Shown: one piece after another, positions 52,471 through 60,111 of the stretch
How the letters are laid out: the number at the start of each line of letters is the position of its first letter
How positions within the stretch are numbered: the stretch's first letter is position 1
From: CALDOK01 sp964481655
GTDB lineage: Bacteria > Myxococcota_A > UBA796 > JAFGLY01
Length of the DNA stretch: 64,000 bases
Assembly: GCA_964481655.1 (NCBI GenBank)
Contig: CAYZVO010000017.1
Span: 6,311 to 70,310 of the forward strand
Reading direction: 5' to 3'
Program-made: the position numbers and the translations under genes
Notes under the pieces: model-generated
Database searches by the model: none
What the model saw: only the letters and a program-made list of their open reading frames with translations
Told to the model about the DNA's origin: nothing

Positions 52471-53009
52471 CGCACCAGGAACAGCCCCACGCCCACCACG
52501 ATGGCGGCGTCTGCGATGTTGAAGGTGGGGTACTCGTTGGTGCCGAACTTGGCCTCGAGCCAGCCGGACAGCTCCGGGTGGTCGGTGTAGACCCGGATGA
52601 AGTCCACGACCATGTGCTTCTCGCGGAAGGCGCGGTCGATGGCGTTGCCCAGGGCGCCGGACATGATCAGGCCCAGGGTGAGGGACTGGAACTTGTCGTC
52701 CCGGGGCAGCTGCCACACGAAGCTGAGGATCACGCCCACGGCGATGACGGTGAAGACGCCGAAGATGGTCAGCCGGATGGGGGTCGGCAGGTCGCCGAAC
52801 AGCCCGATGGCGGCCCCGGGGTTCTTGGTGTGCACGAAGGACAGGAAGCCGGGGATGATCTCGATGGTCTCGCGCAGGTAGCGGATGTTGTCCACCACCA
52901 TCTGCTTGGTGACCTGGTCGGCCACGATGAACAGCAGGCTCACCACCACGAAGATGATCATCTTCGGGGACTTGAACTGTTCGGCGATCGAGAGCTTCTC
53001 TTCGAGCAT
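52368..53009 (-). CDS. lspA: Lipoprotein signal peptidase II
   Basis: 213 residues from ATG 53009. Four spans and the two catalytic Asp motifs of the family are present: GALGNAIDRAF (Asp of NxxD) and FNIADAAIVVG (Asp of NxxDxxI). TKQMVVDNI and HTKNPGAAIGLF are also typical. It is about 50 residues longer than usual because of a periplasmic insert between the catalytic motifs and an acidic C-terminal tail (DDTDEADESAEEAAE). It matures the many lipoproteins encoded in this window. Convergent 3' overlap with comEC. The 386 bp upstream hold an inverted-repeat element. Confidence 0.95.
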   Translation of the reverse strand: MLEEKLSIAEQFKSPKMIIFVVVSLLFIVADQVTKQMVVDNIRYLRETIEIIPGFLSFVHTKNPGAAIGLFGDLPTPIRLTIFGVFTVIAVGVILSFVWQLPRDDKFQSLTLGLIMSGALGNAIDRAFREKHMVVDFIRVYTDHPELSGWLEAKFGTNEYPTFNIADAAIVVGVGLFLVRYLFLDDTDEADESAEEAAELVGDDDPTELVDKG

Positions 53010-53084
53010 GGTGGTCTCCACAGCGTCGGCGCTGCTTAGCGTCACCAGCCCCCGAAAGCCAGCGGGGGCATCTCGTGGCTGGAC

Positions 53085-53375
53085 TTCACAGGGAGGACGC
53101 GGAGAGCGCGGAGGCTGCCGCACGGCGGGTTGTGGTGAGTGGAGGTGGACGTGGAGAGGACGTGGTGGTCCTCGCGACGTGGTTCTGGTCGCTGCCGCTC
53201 CTTGCCCGAAAAGGAATCGATCTCCTGGAACGCCATCGCTGCGCGCGGCGTCGGCGTGCGAGATCGCAGCGCGCTGCATCGGCGGAGCGGCAGCCCGTAC
53301 GGTCCACCGCCTGCGGCGGCGGCTTTCGCCCCATCGCTACGCGATGTCCGCGTCCTCCGCGCTCTCCCTGTGACC
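53085..53375. repeat. About 290-bp element bounded by inverted TCACAGGGAG repeats
   Basis: The left end reads TTCACAGGGAGGACGCGGAG and on to a GCGCGGAGG (53085-53114). The right end, read on the minus strand, begins GGTCACAGGGAGAGCGCGGA (53375 inward). The exact shared part, TCACAGGGAG, lies at 53086-53095 and inverted at 53364-53373, followed on both sides by GACGCGG and AGCGCGG blocks in swapped order. No gene is visible inside. It looks like a dispersed, non-coding MITE- or mosaic-type element in the lspA upstream region. Confidence 0.6.
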
Positions 53376-53395
53376 CTGTCCTGGCGGTCAGGCCC

Positions 53396-54925
53396 CTAGA
53401 ACCGGAAGGGGTAGTTCAGCGTGTAGGCCGGGCCGTCGAAGGACTGGAAGTCGATCATCTTGATGGACCCGGAGAGGCAGGACTCGAGGGCCGTGCCCTG
53501 GTAGGCGGCTTCCCGGATGGAGGCGGACGACACGGAGCCGTCGGGCTCGAGGGTGAAGCGCAGGGTCACCGAGGGCAGCTCGCCGGTGCTCTTCTTGTGG
53601 GCCAGGAAGCAGGCCTTGATGTTCTTGTTGTTCCGGATCTGGATGTCGATGACCGTGGTGGGGATGGTCTTCTGTCCGGAGCTGCTCGAGCTGCTGCTCG
53701 AGCTGCTGCTCGAGCTGGAGCTGGAGCTGCTCGAGCTGGGGGTGCGGCTCGAGCTGGAGCTGGAGCTGCTCGAGCTGGGGGTGCGGCTCGAGCTGGAGCT
53801 GCCGGAGCTGGTCGAGCTGCCGGAGCGGCTGGAGCTGGACCCGGAGGTCGAGCTGCCGGAGCGGCTGGAGCTGGAGCCGGAGGTCGAGCTGCCGGAGCGG
53901 CTGGAGCTGCCGGTGCTGGAGCTGCCGGTGCTGGTCGCGGCGGGGGCTTCCTCGGGCTCCTCGGGGGCTTCCTCGGGCTCCTCGGCGGGCTCTTCGGTGG
54001 CGAGCACATCGAGCAGGTCCTGGGGCGGGCCGTCTTCGCCGGCTTCGCCATCCTCGGTGGGCTCTTCGATGGGCTCCTCGATCGGATCCTCTTCCTTGTC
54101 GTCCGCGGCGTCGGCCACGGCGTCGAGCTCGGCCTCCTTGGCCTGCTGCACCTGCTGGGCGGCGGTGGAGACCCGCTGGGCCAGGGTGTCGATCTCGTCG
54201 AAGGAGACCTCGCCGGTGATCAGGCGGACGGTCAGCGGGTTGAGGGCCGCGGAGAGCATCACCGCCAGGATCAGCGAGAGGAACAGGGAGGTGAAGACCC
54301 AGGCCGAGCGGCGGCCGAACACGCCGGTGGCCACGATCAGGGCGATGAGCAGGGCGCCCCACAGGGCCAGGAACAGGCCGGCGAAGTGGGCGATGTAGGT
54401 GGCGCCGCCCAGGGCGAGCACGATGGCGCCGACGCCGGCACCGGCAGCACCCAGCAGGATGACGCTCAGGTCGCCGGTGGGGTCGTGCTGACGCTCGGTC
54501 AGGGGCACGCCGGTGGCCGCCGGGGAGGGGGCGGGCGCCGGGGTGGGCGCGTGGGAGTAGGCCGGCGCCGCCGCGGGGGTCGGCATCGGCATGGGCGCCG
54601 GCGTGGGAGCCTGGGGTTGGCCATGCTGGGCCGGGGCCGCGCGATCCATGGGGCTGGTGGGCAGCGGCGTGGGCTCTTCCGGTGCGGTCCCGAAGGAGGG
54701 ATGGGGATCCATCGCGGGCGCCACCGGCTTGTCGGAGACCTTGGCGGCCTCCTGGATCACGGTGGCGGCTTCGCCGCTCTCGGCCTCGACGTCGGGGGTC
54801 GGGGCCTGGCGCCGGATCATGATCCGGTGCCCGCACTTGCGGCAGGTGGCCTTGTTGACCTCCTTGACCAGCTTGTGCTCGGGGATCTTGTAGACTGCGC
54901 CGCAGTTGTCACAGACGACCTTCAT
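53396..54925 (-). CDS. Zinc-ribbon membrane protein with Ser-rich tract and AgmX/PglI-type C-terminus
   Basis: 509 residues. The N-terminus is an MJ0042-type zinc ribbon (Cys5, Cys8, Cys28, Cys31: CDNCGAVYK...CRKCGH). A Pro/Ala-rich linker follows, then three hydrophobic spans (152-171, 180-203, 207-226) and an acidic segment. Residues 331-416 are almost pure Ser/Gly/Thr, encoded by repeated CTCGAG/CAGCAG-like units (53686-53930). The last 90 residues fit the AgmX/PglI C-terminal domain of myxobacterial gliding proteins such as GltJ, with the Cys pair Cys439/Cys483. Zinc ribbon, spans and TonB-like end match GltJ, but no GYF domain is visible. It may transmit force or signal to the periplasm. 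Confidence 0.82.
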   Translation of the reverse strand: MKVVCDNCGAVYKIPEHKLVKEVNKATCRKCGHRIMIRRQAPTPDVEAESGEAATVIQEAAKVSDKPVAPAMDPHPSFGTAPEEPTPLPTSPMDRAAPAQHGQPQAPTPAPMPMPTPAAAPAYSHAPTPAPAPSPAATGVPLTERQHDPTGDLSVILLGAAGAGVGAIVLALGGATYIAHFAGLFLALWGALLIALIVATGVFGRRSAWVFTSLFLSLILAVMLSAALNPLTVRLITGEVSFDEIDTLAQRVSTAAQQVQQAKEAELDAVADAADDKEEDPIEEPIEEPTEDGEAGEDGPPQDLLDVLATEEPAEEPEEAPEEPEEAPAATSTGSSSTGSSSRSGSSTSGSSSSRSGSSTSGSSSSRSGSSTSSGSSSSSRTPSSSSSSSSSSRTPSSSSSSSSSSSSSSSSSSSSGQKTIPTTVIDIQIRNNKNIKACFLAHKKSTGELPSVTLRFTLEPDGSVSSASIREAAYQGTALESCLSGSIKMIDFQSFDGPAYTLNYPFRF

Positions 54926-55054
54926 CGCTCCGCCTCCGGCGTCTTCGGGGGACCGTCTTCGGCAGGGGCTGGCCTCGGACGGCTCGAGACGCGCTACAGC
55001 GACCTCGGGGGCCGCAGATCAGCCGGTCCCGTGTATGAACCAGGGACCCCTTTG

Positions 55055-57235
55055 TCAATGCCCGGCTTCCCCGCCCTGAGCCGCCGGAGGGGCGGGCGCG
55101 GGCGGGGTGGAAGCCTCTTCACCTGCAGGGTCGAGACCACCGGCGGGCGCAGCGGTTCCCTGCTCGGCTGGCGCGACCCCTTCGGCGCCCTCTGGTTCGC
55201 CCTCGAGCAGGCGGTCGAGCTCGAAGATCGCCATGTAGAGCTTGTGGGGCATCTCGCGGTCGTGGAGGTGGATCTCCTCGGCCGACCAGGGCACGTACAC
55301 CGGCCCGTCGGGGACCTTGTAGCGGTTGCCCGGGTAGTCCTCCCACTGGTGCTCCACCACCTCGGTGGGCTCCAGGCCCAGGCCGGTGGCGATGCGCCGC
55401 ACGGCGTCGGCGTACAGCAGCGCCCCCTGGTAGGGGTCGGCCAGCCAGTAGCCCCGCTCGTGCACGATCAGGTAGCGGTAGTCCCCTGAGCGGGCCAGGG
55501 TGCCCATCTCCCCCGGATCGATGGACGTGACCGGGACCTCGGAGGGCTCCCGCGACAGGCCGTCCAGCACCGCCGCCGCCGGGATGCTCATGGGGTCCTG
55601 GGCGGCCAGGTAGCGGATCCGGTCTCCCGCCTCGCCGCCGCCCTCGTCCAGCAGCAGCGGAGGCACCGCCCCCTGGGTGGCCCAGGAATGGAAGACCTTG
55701 TGGTGGTGGATGGTCTGGTAGTAGCAGAGCAGGTCCTGCTCGCGGCCCAGGGGCAGCTCGATGATGCCTTCGTAGGCGGTGGGATCGAGCTGGTGGTAGA
55801 ACTCGGGCACCGAGATGTGGCTGACCTGGATGGGGGCCCGGAAGGCGGCGGGCTGCTGGGCGTCGTCCGGCACGTGATCGACGACCCACAGGTACATCAC
55901 CTGGAAGCCGGTCCAGGCCATGCAGGCCACGCCGATGCCCCAGCGCAGCAGGCGGCCGCGCCAGCCCTTGCCGGGCACCCCGCTCAGGCCCAGGGCCACC
56001 AGCGCCACCGAGGCCACCGCCACCATGGAGGCCAGGCGGTAGGGGCCGAACAGGCGGCTCATGCCCGGGACCCAGCGGAACAGCCAGGTGAACGGCATGC
56101 GTATGACCCAGCGCTCCCCGAGCATCAGCACGTTCTCGGCGTCGGCCGTGGTCATGACTTTCAGGTACGGCCCCAGGGTGCACAGGTAGAAGAACAGGAA
56201 CACCGCGAGCCAGAACAGCCGATCCCGGCGGAACAGCAGGATCGGGATGGCGCCCACCAGGATGACCGCCAGGGGCCAGCCCCGCTCCCCCGTGGCCGGC
56301 CGCACGATGTAGTCCGCGGACCAGGAGGATCGGATGGTCCGGTGCAGGGACGCCAGGACGTTCTCCTCGTAGGTGTCCGGCCGCATCGGGGCGTCGGCGA
56401 TGGTCTCGTAGCGCGGGAAGGGCAGGAAGAACGACATCTCGGGCAGCGAGGTCGAGCCTGCCTCCGAGGTGTTGAAGTAGGGGCGCACGAAGGGCCACGA
56501 GGTCAGCAGCGCCACCACCCCCAGGGGCAGGACCCAGCGCCACAGGGCGCGCCAGGCCAGGCGCCCCGACAGCAGGAACCACACCAGGTACATGAGCGTG
56601 AAGACGCCGGCCATCAGCCCGTAGAACCAGTACCAGGCGGCGGACAGCCCCAGGCACAGCCCCGCCGCGACGATGTCCCACCAGCGCTGTCGCTTGGCCG
56701 CCCGGTCCAGGAAGATCGGGTACAGCAGCATCCACCACAGCACGCACTGCCGCAGGCCCGACCCCCCGATGTCCTGGACGTTGAGGGGGTTGATCACCGC
56801 CACCAGGCAGGCGGTCAGGGCGATCAGGCGGTCCTTGGTGTAGTGGCGGGCCAGGGCGTAGGCGCACAGCCCGTCGAGCACCAGGATCACCATGACCTTG
56901 GCGTTGTAGTGGGCCGGGAAGTCCATCACGTGGCTCAGGGGCCAGGTGATGAACAGCACGTCGAGGATGTTGCCTGTCTCCGGGTAGCGACCCAGGGCCA
57001 CCAGCTGGGCCCAGCGCTCGGTGATGGGCAGGTCGGCCGCGGTCAGGGCCTCGGCCTCCATGGAGTGCCACCAGTAGCGCCACAGCCAGCCGCCCAGCTC
57101 GCCGCCGCCCACCACCACCTGATCCATGGCCGTGACCATCGGCCAGGTGAGCATGGCGGCCGCCGCGGCGGACAGGGCGCAGGCCAGCAGGATCTCCAGC
57201 CCGACGATGCCGACCTTGCGCAGCGGCGTGTTCAT
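55055..57235 (-). CDS. Large polytopic membrane protein, GT-C-like (I)
   Basis: 726 residues. About twelve hydrophobic spans in the first 480 residues are followed by a soluble C-terminal domain and a Pro/Ala/Glu-rich tail. Early blocks LTWPMVTAMD and GGWLWRYWWHSMEAEAL, and later YGLMAGVFTLMYLVWF, recall GT-C fold sugar transferases and the downstream-encoded neighbour. The start overlaps the neighbour's stop by 4 bp, so they form an operon. It probably handles lipid-linked sugars, but no acidic catalytic motif is certain. Confidence 0.7.
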   Translation of the reverse strand: MNTPLRKVGIVGLEILLACALSAAAAAMLTWPMVTAMDQVVVGGGELGGWLWRYWWHSMEAEALTAADLPITERWAQLVALGRYPETGNILDVLFITWPLSHVMDFPAHYNAKVMVILVLDGLCAYALARHYTKDRLIALTACLVAVINPLNVQDIGGSGLRQCVLWWMLLYPIFLDRAAKRQRWWDIVAAGLCLGLSAAWYWFYGLMAGVFTLMYLVWFLLSGRLAWRALWRWVLPLGVVALLTSWPFVRPYFNTSEAGSTSLPEMSFFLPFPRYETIADAPMRPDTYEENVLASLHRTIRSSWSADYIVRPATGERGWPLAVILVGAIPILLFRRDRLFWLAVFLFFYLCTLGPYLKVMTTADAENVLMLGERWVIRMPFTWLFRWVPGMSRLFGPYRLASMVAVASVALVALGLSGVPGKGWRGRLLRWGIGVACMAWTGFQVMYLWVVDHVPDDAQQPAAFRAPIQVSHISVPEFYHQLDPTAYEGIIELPLGREQDLLCYYQTIHHHKVFHSWATQGAVPPLLLDEGGGEAGDRIRYLAAQDPMSIPAAAVLDGLSREPSEVPVTSIDPGEMGTLARSGDYRYLIVHERGYWLADPYQGALLYADAVRRIATGLGLEPTEVVEHQWEDYPGNRYKVPDGPVYVPWSAEEIHLHDREMPHKLYMAIFELDRLLEGEPEGAEGVAPAEQGTAAPAGGLDPAGEEASTPPAPAPPAAQGGEAGH

Positions 57236-59007
57236 GGCACCCGGTAGATGGTCAGCTCGTGGTCGTCGTGGGCCGGCGGCCCGAGCACCGCGTTGAGCAC
57301 CGCGTGGATCTGATCGCGCTTGAGCGTCGGGTACAGGTCGTTGTGGACCACGACCCAGCGGTAGCCCTGGCGGGCGAGCACGCGGCTGGACACCACCAGC
57401 TCGAGGTCGGGGAGGGTCCGGGGCAGCAGGCGCGCGCGGCCGGCCTCGATGTCGAGCAGGAAGCGGGAGAACTGGTTGTGCCGCAGGCCGGGGGGCAGGG
57501 GCTCGTTCAGCGTGTAGGGGATCGGCCGGCCGTGGTGGACCTGGTACCAGTTGTAGACCGCGCGCTCGAGCAGCGGGAAGGCGATGGGCAGGTCGAGCAC
57601 CGCGCCCTCGGCCTCGTCCTCGATCACGAAGGCGTAGCCGGCGGGGACTTCGGCGCGGGAGGTGGCCACGGGCAGGGGCGTGGGGGAGCAGCTCCAGGTC
57701 TCCACCAGCACCAGGGCCGCGGCGGCGATGCCCAGCCCCCAGGCGACCCATGGCGGGCGCCGCGCCATCAGCCGCGCCAGCCCCCACGCGGCGACGATGC
57801 CGAGCCCAAGCTCCACCCCGATGACGAAGCGGAAGGGGTGGGAGATGCGCGAGAACAGGGGCAGGGCCTCGAAGAAGGCCAGGAAGGGCAGGGGCAGACG
57901 GCGACCGGCGATCTCGACGTACTCACCGAAGGCGTACAGGTAGGGGCCCAGGGCGAAGATCCAGAACACCAGCGCCACCACCAGCCAGGGCACCAGCTTC
58001 TTGCGGGGCTTGACCAGCGTGAGGGCGGCGACCGACAGCAGCATGAGCGCCCAGCCCACGTAGACGACGATGATGAGCTCTTCGCCGTACAGCGCCTTCA
58101 GATCCGGGCTGTAGAAGTGGCCGGGCCTGAAGAAGCACTGCAGGTCGGACATGTTGTGGTACAGCAGCGAGTTCCAGACGAAGTCGGCGTCGCGGTTGAC
58201 CAGCGCGTCCGGGGCGTCCATGGAGCTCTTCAGCGCCCACAGGGCCGCGCCCGCCAGGGGGCCGATCACCAGGGCGCCGATGATGCCGTTGCGCAGGAAG
58301 GGCACCCAGGGTGGGGGATCGAAGCGCAGCTTCCACAGCAGCAGCACCACCGTGATCAGCCCCGCGAAGAGCCCGTAGTACCAGTTGAAGACCCCGCAGG
58401 CGGCCAGGGCGATCCAGGCCAGCAGGCCCCGCGCCAGGGTCGGCTTCTCGGTGAGGCGCAGCAGGAACAGCAGGTACAGGGCCAGCCAGCCGATGTTCAG
58501 TGACTCGGTGATGCCGTTGTGGGCCTGGGCCAGGATGTGGGGGCAGAAGCCGTAGGCGACCCCGGCCACCAGCGCCGCGGCGTCCGAGCGCACCACGTGG
58601 CGCGCCAGCAGCCAGGCGCAGAAGGCCGAGAACCACAGCGAGCCGCCCACGACCACGTTGTGGGTGACCACCGGCCCCGTGAGCGCCTGCACGGGCAGGG
58701 TGAGCAGGGCGTTGAAGGTGTCGATGAAGTACAGCGCGCCGCCGTTGGGCCAGGCGATCAGGTCGGTCCAGGCTGGCCAGCGGCCATACTCCAGGACCTC
58801 CTGGCCCACCCACCAGAAGCCCCAGACGTGGTTCCAGGTGTCGTTGCCGGGGTGGCCCAACAGCACCGAGCGGGGGGCCATGGCTGTGGGCCAGGTCAGG
58901 ATGGCGGTGGCCACCGCGAACAGCAGCGCCACAGCCGCGATGGTGAGCAGCTGGGCGGTGAGGCCCCGTGTGGGGGCCGGGTCGTGACCCTGGCCTGGGT
59001 TGGTCAT
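57232..59007 (-). CDS. Large polytopic membrane protein, GT-C-like (II)
   Basis: 591 residues. There are about twelve spans, beginning with ILTWPTAMAPRSVLLGHPGNDTWNHVWGFWW, where the Asp after the first span resembles the loop-1 acidic residue of GT-C glycosyltransferases. VFNWYYGLFAGLITVVLLLW aligns with the YWFYGLMAGVFTLMYLVWF block in the next gene, so the two are diverged paralogues. A soluble C-terminal domain lies outside. It is the first gene of a two-gene operon and is divergent from the lipoprotein at 59122. Confidence 0.72.
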   Translation of the reverse strand: MTNPGQGHDPAPTRGLTAQLLTIAAVALLFAVATAILTWPTAMAPRSVLLGHPGNDTWNHVWGFWWVGQEVLEYGRWPAWTDLIAWPNGGALYFIDTFNALLTLPVQALTGPVVTHNVVVGGSLWFSAFCAWLLARHVVRSDAAALVAGVAYGFCPHILAQAHNGITESLNIGWLALYLLFLLRLTEKPTLARGLLAWIALAACGVFNWYYGLFAGLITVVLLLWKLRFDPPPWVPFLRNGIIGALVIGPLAGAALWALKSSMDAPDALVNRDADFVWNSLLYHNMSDLQCFFRPGHFYSPDLKALYGEELIIVVYVGWALMLLSVAALTLVKPRKKLVPWLVVALVFWIFALGPYLYAFGEYVEIAGRRLPLPFLAFFEALPLFSRISHPFRFVIGVELGLGIVAAWGLARLMARRPPWVAWGLGIAAAALVLVETWSCSPTPLPVATSRAEVPAGYAFVIEDEAEGAVLDLPIAFPLLERAVYNWYQVHHGRPIPYTLNEPLPPGLRHNQFSRFLLDIEAGRARLLPRTLPDLELVVSSRVLARQGYRWVVVHNDLYPTLKRDQIHAVLNAVLGPPAHDDHELTIYRVP

Positions 59008-59121
59008 GGCAGGATGCTATCCCCCTTGCGGGGGGGAGTTCCAGCCGAGGGGGTGTGCAAACGACGATTGGCGTTACACTGACAGCTCGCTGCAGCCCCC
59101 GTAGACCTCCCGAGGTCCCCC

Positions 59122-60111
59122 GTGCGCGCCTTCCCCCTCATCGCGGTCATGCTCTCCATCGCGGCCTGCAACGCCGTGCCCGCCGAGCTGCCCACCGAAG
59201 AGCGGGTGCGCGAGCTCGAAGAGCTCGACGCCGAGACCGCGCCGCCGCTGTACCAGTACATGTACGACTCGGCCTTCCTCCCGGAGGTCCAGGCCGCCGA
59301 GCAGCGCGCTCGCATCCTGGTGTGGCTGCGCTGGGTCGATCTGCAAGAGTACCAGCTGCAGCTGCTGCTCAAGCTCCACGGCCGCGCCACCACCCTGCGG
59401 GAGCGCCTCGAGGGCAGCCAGCAGCGCATCATCCAGCGCTACGAGCCGGATCTGGCGCCCCACTACGACCGCATCTTCGAGCTGCTCTCCAGCGGCGCGG
59501 CCCTGGACGACCCCCGCCTCGACGGTGTCGCCGAGCAGCTGGCTGAGGCCCGCACCCAGACCCTGCGGGACGACGAGCTGCTGGCCATCCGCATGCAGTC
59601 CGTGCGCGCCTTGCTCGACGAAGAGCAGGAGCTGCTGCGCACCCTGAGCCCCCAGCAGGAAGCCCGCTTCCCCGACATGGTCTTCGCCCTGCGGCGCCAG
59701 CTCGACCTGGCCGCCAGCTCCGGCGACTTCCGGGCCATGATCGGCTCCCTGTACTCGGTGGGTGATCCCACCCTGCTGCTGCGGGGCGACTTCGAGGCCA
59801 CCCGCGAGCACCTGGACATCTCCGGGCTGTGGGCCGACGACGCCCAGGCGGAGCTGTCCGGTCCGGTGCTGCACCAGGCCCGCCGTGAGCTGCTGCTCTA
59901 CCTGCTGCTCCAGGAGCCGGCGCTGCCCGACGCCATCGAGGCCGCGCTGCAGGCGCGCCAGGCCAGCGGCGTGGTCCCTGTGGAGCAACCCGCCACGATG
60001 GCGCCGCCCCCCGGCGTCCCTGACGGCCCCGGTGGCGTGGACAACGTGCGGCCCCCGCCGGGCGCTGCGCCGCTCCCGGCCGAGCCCGTGCCGGTCGATC
60101 CCGAAGCCTAG
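59122..60111 (+). CDS. Helical lipoprotein of unknown function
   Basis: 329 residues from GTG 59122. The signal ends in LSIAAC (lipobox). The body is highly helical with many Glu/Arg/Leu (RVRELEELDAE; RARILVWLRWVDLQEYQLQL; RERLEGSQQRIIQRYEP), probably a helical bundle, and ends in a Pro/Gly/Val-rich tail. No family recognised. Its stop overlaps the convergent kinase stop by 4 bp. Confidence 0.75.
   Translation: MRAFPLIAVMLSIAACNAVPAELPTEERVRELEELDAETAPPLYQYMYDSAFLPEVQAAEQRARILVWLRWVDLQEYQLQLLLKLHGRATTLRERLEGSQQRIIQRYEPDLAPHYDRIFELLSSGAALDDPRLDGVAEQLAEARTQTLRDDELLAIRMQSVRALLDEEQELLRTLSPQQEARFPDMVFALRRQLDLAASSGDFRAMIGSLYSVGDPTLLLRGDFEATREHLDISGLWADDAQAELSGPVLHQARRELLLYLLLQEPALPDAIEAALQARQASGVVPVEQPATMAPPPGVPDGPGGVDNVRPPPGAAPLPAEPVPVDPEA

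Noticed and set aside
55025..55048. Possible terminator hairpin GGTCCC/GGGACC downstream of the 55055 gene
   Set aside because: Only six pairs, a 12-base loop and no T tract on the relevant strand.
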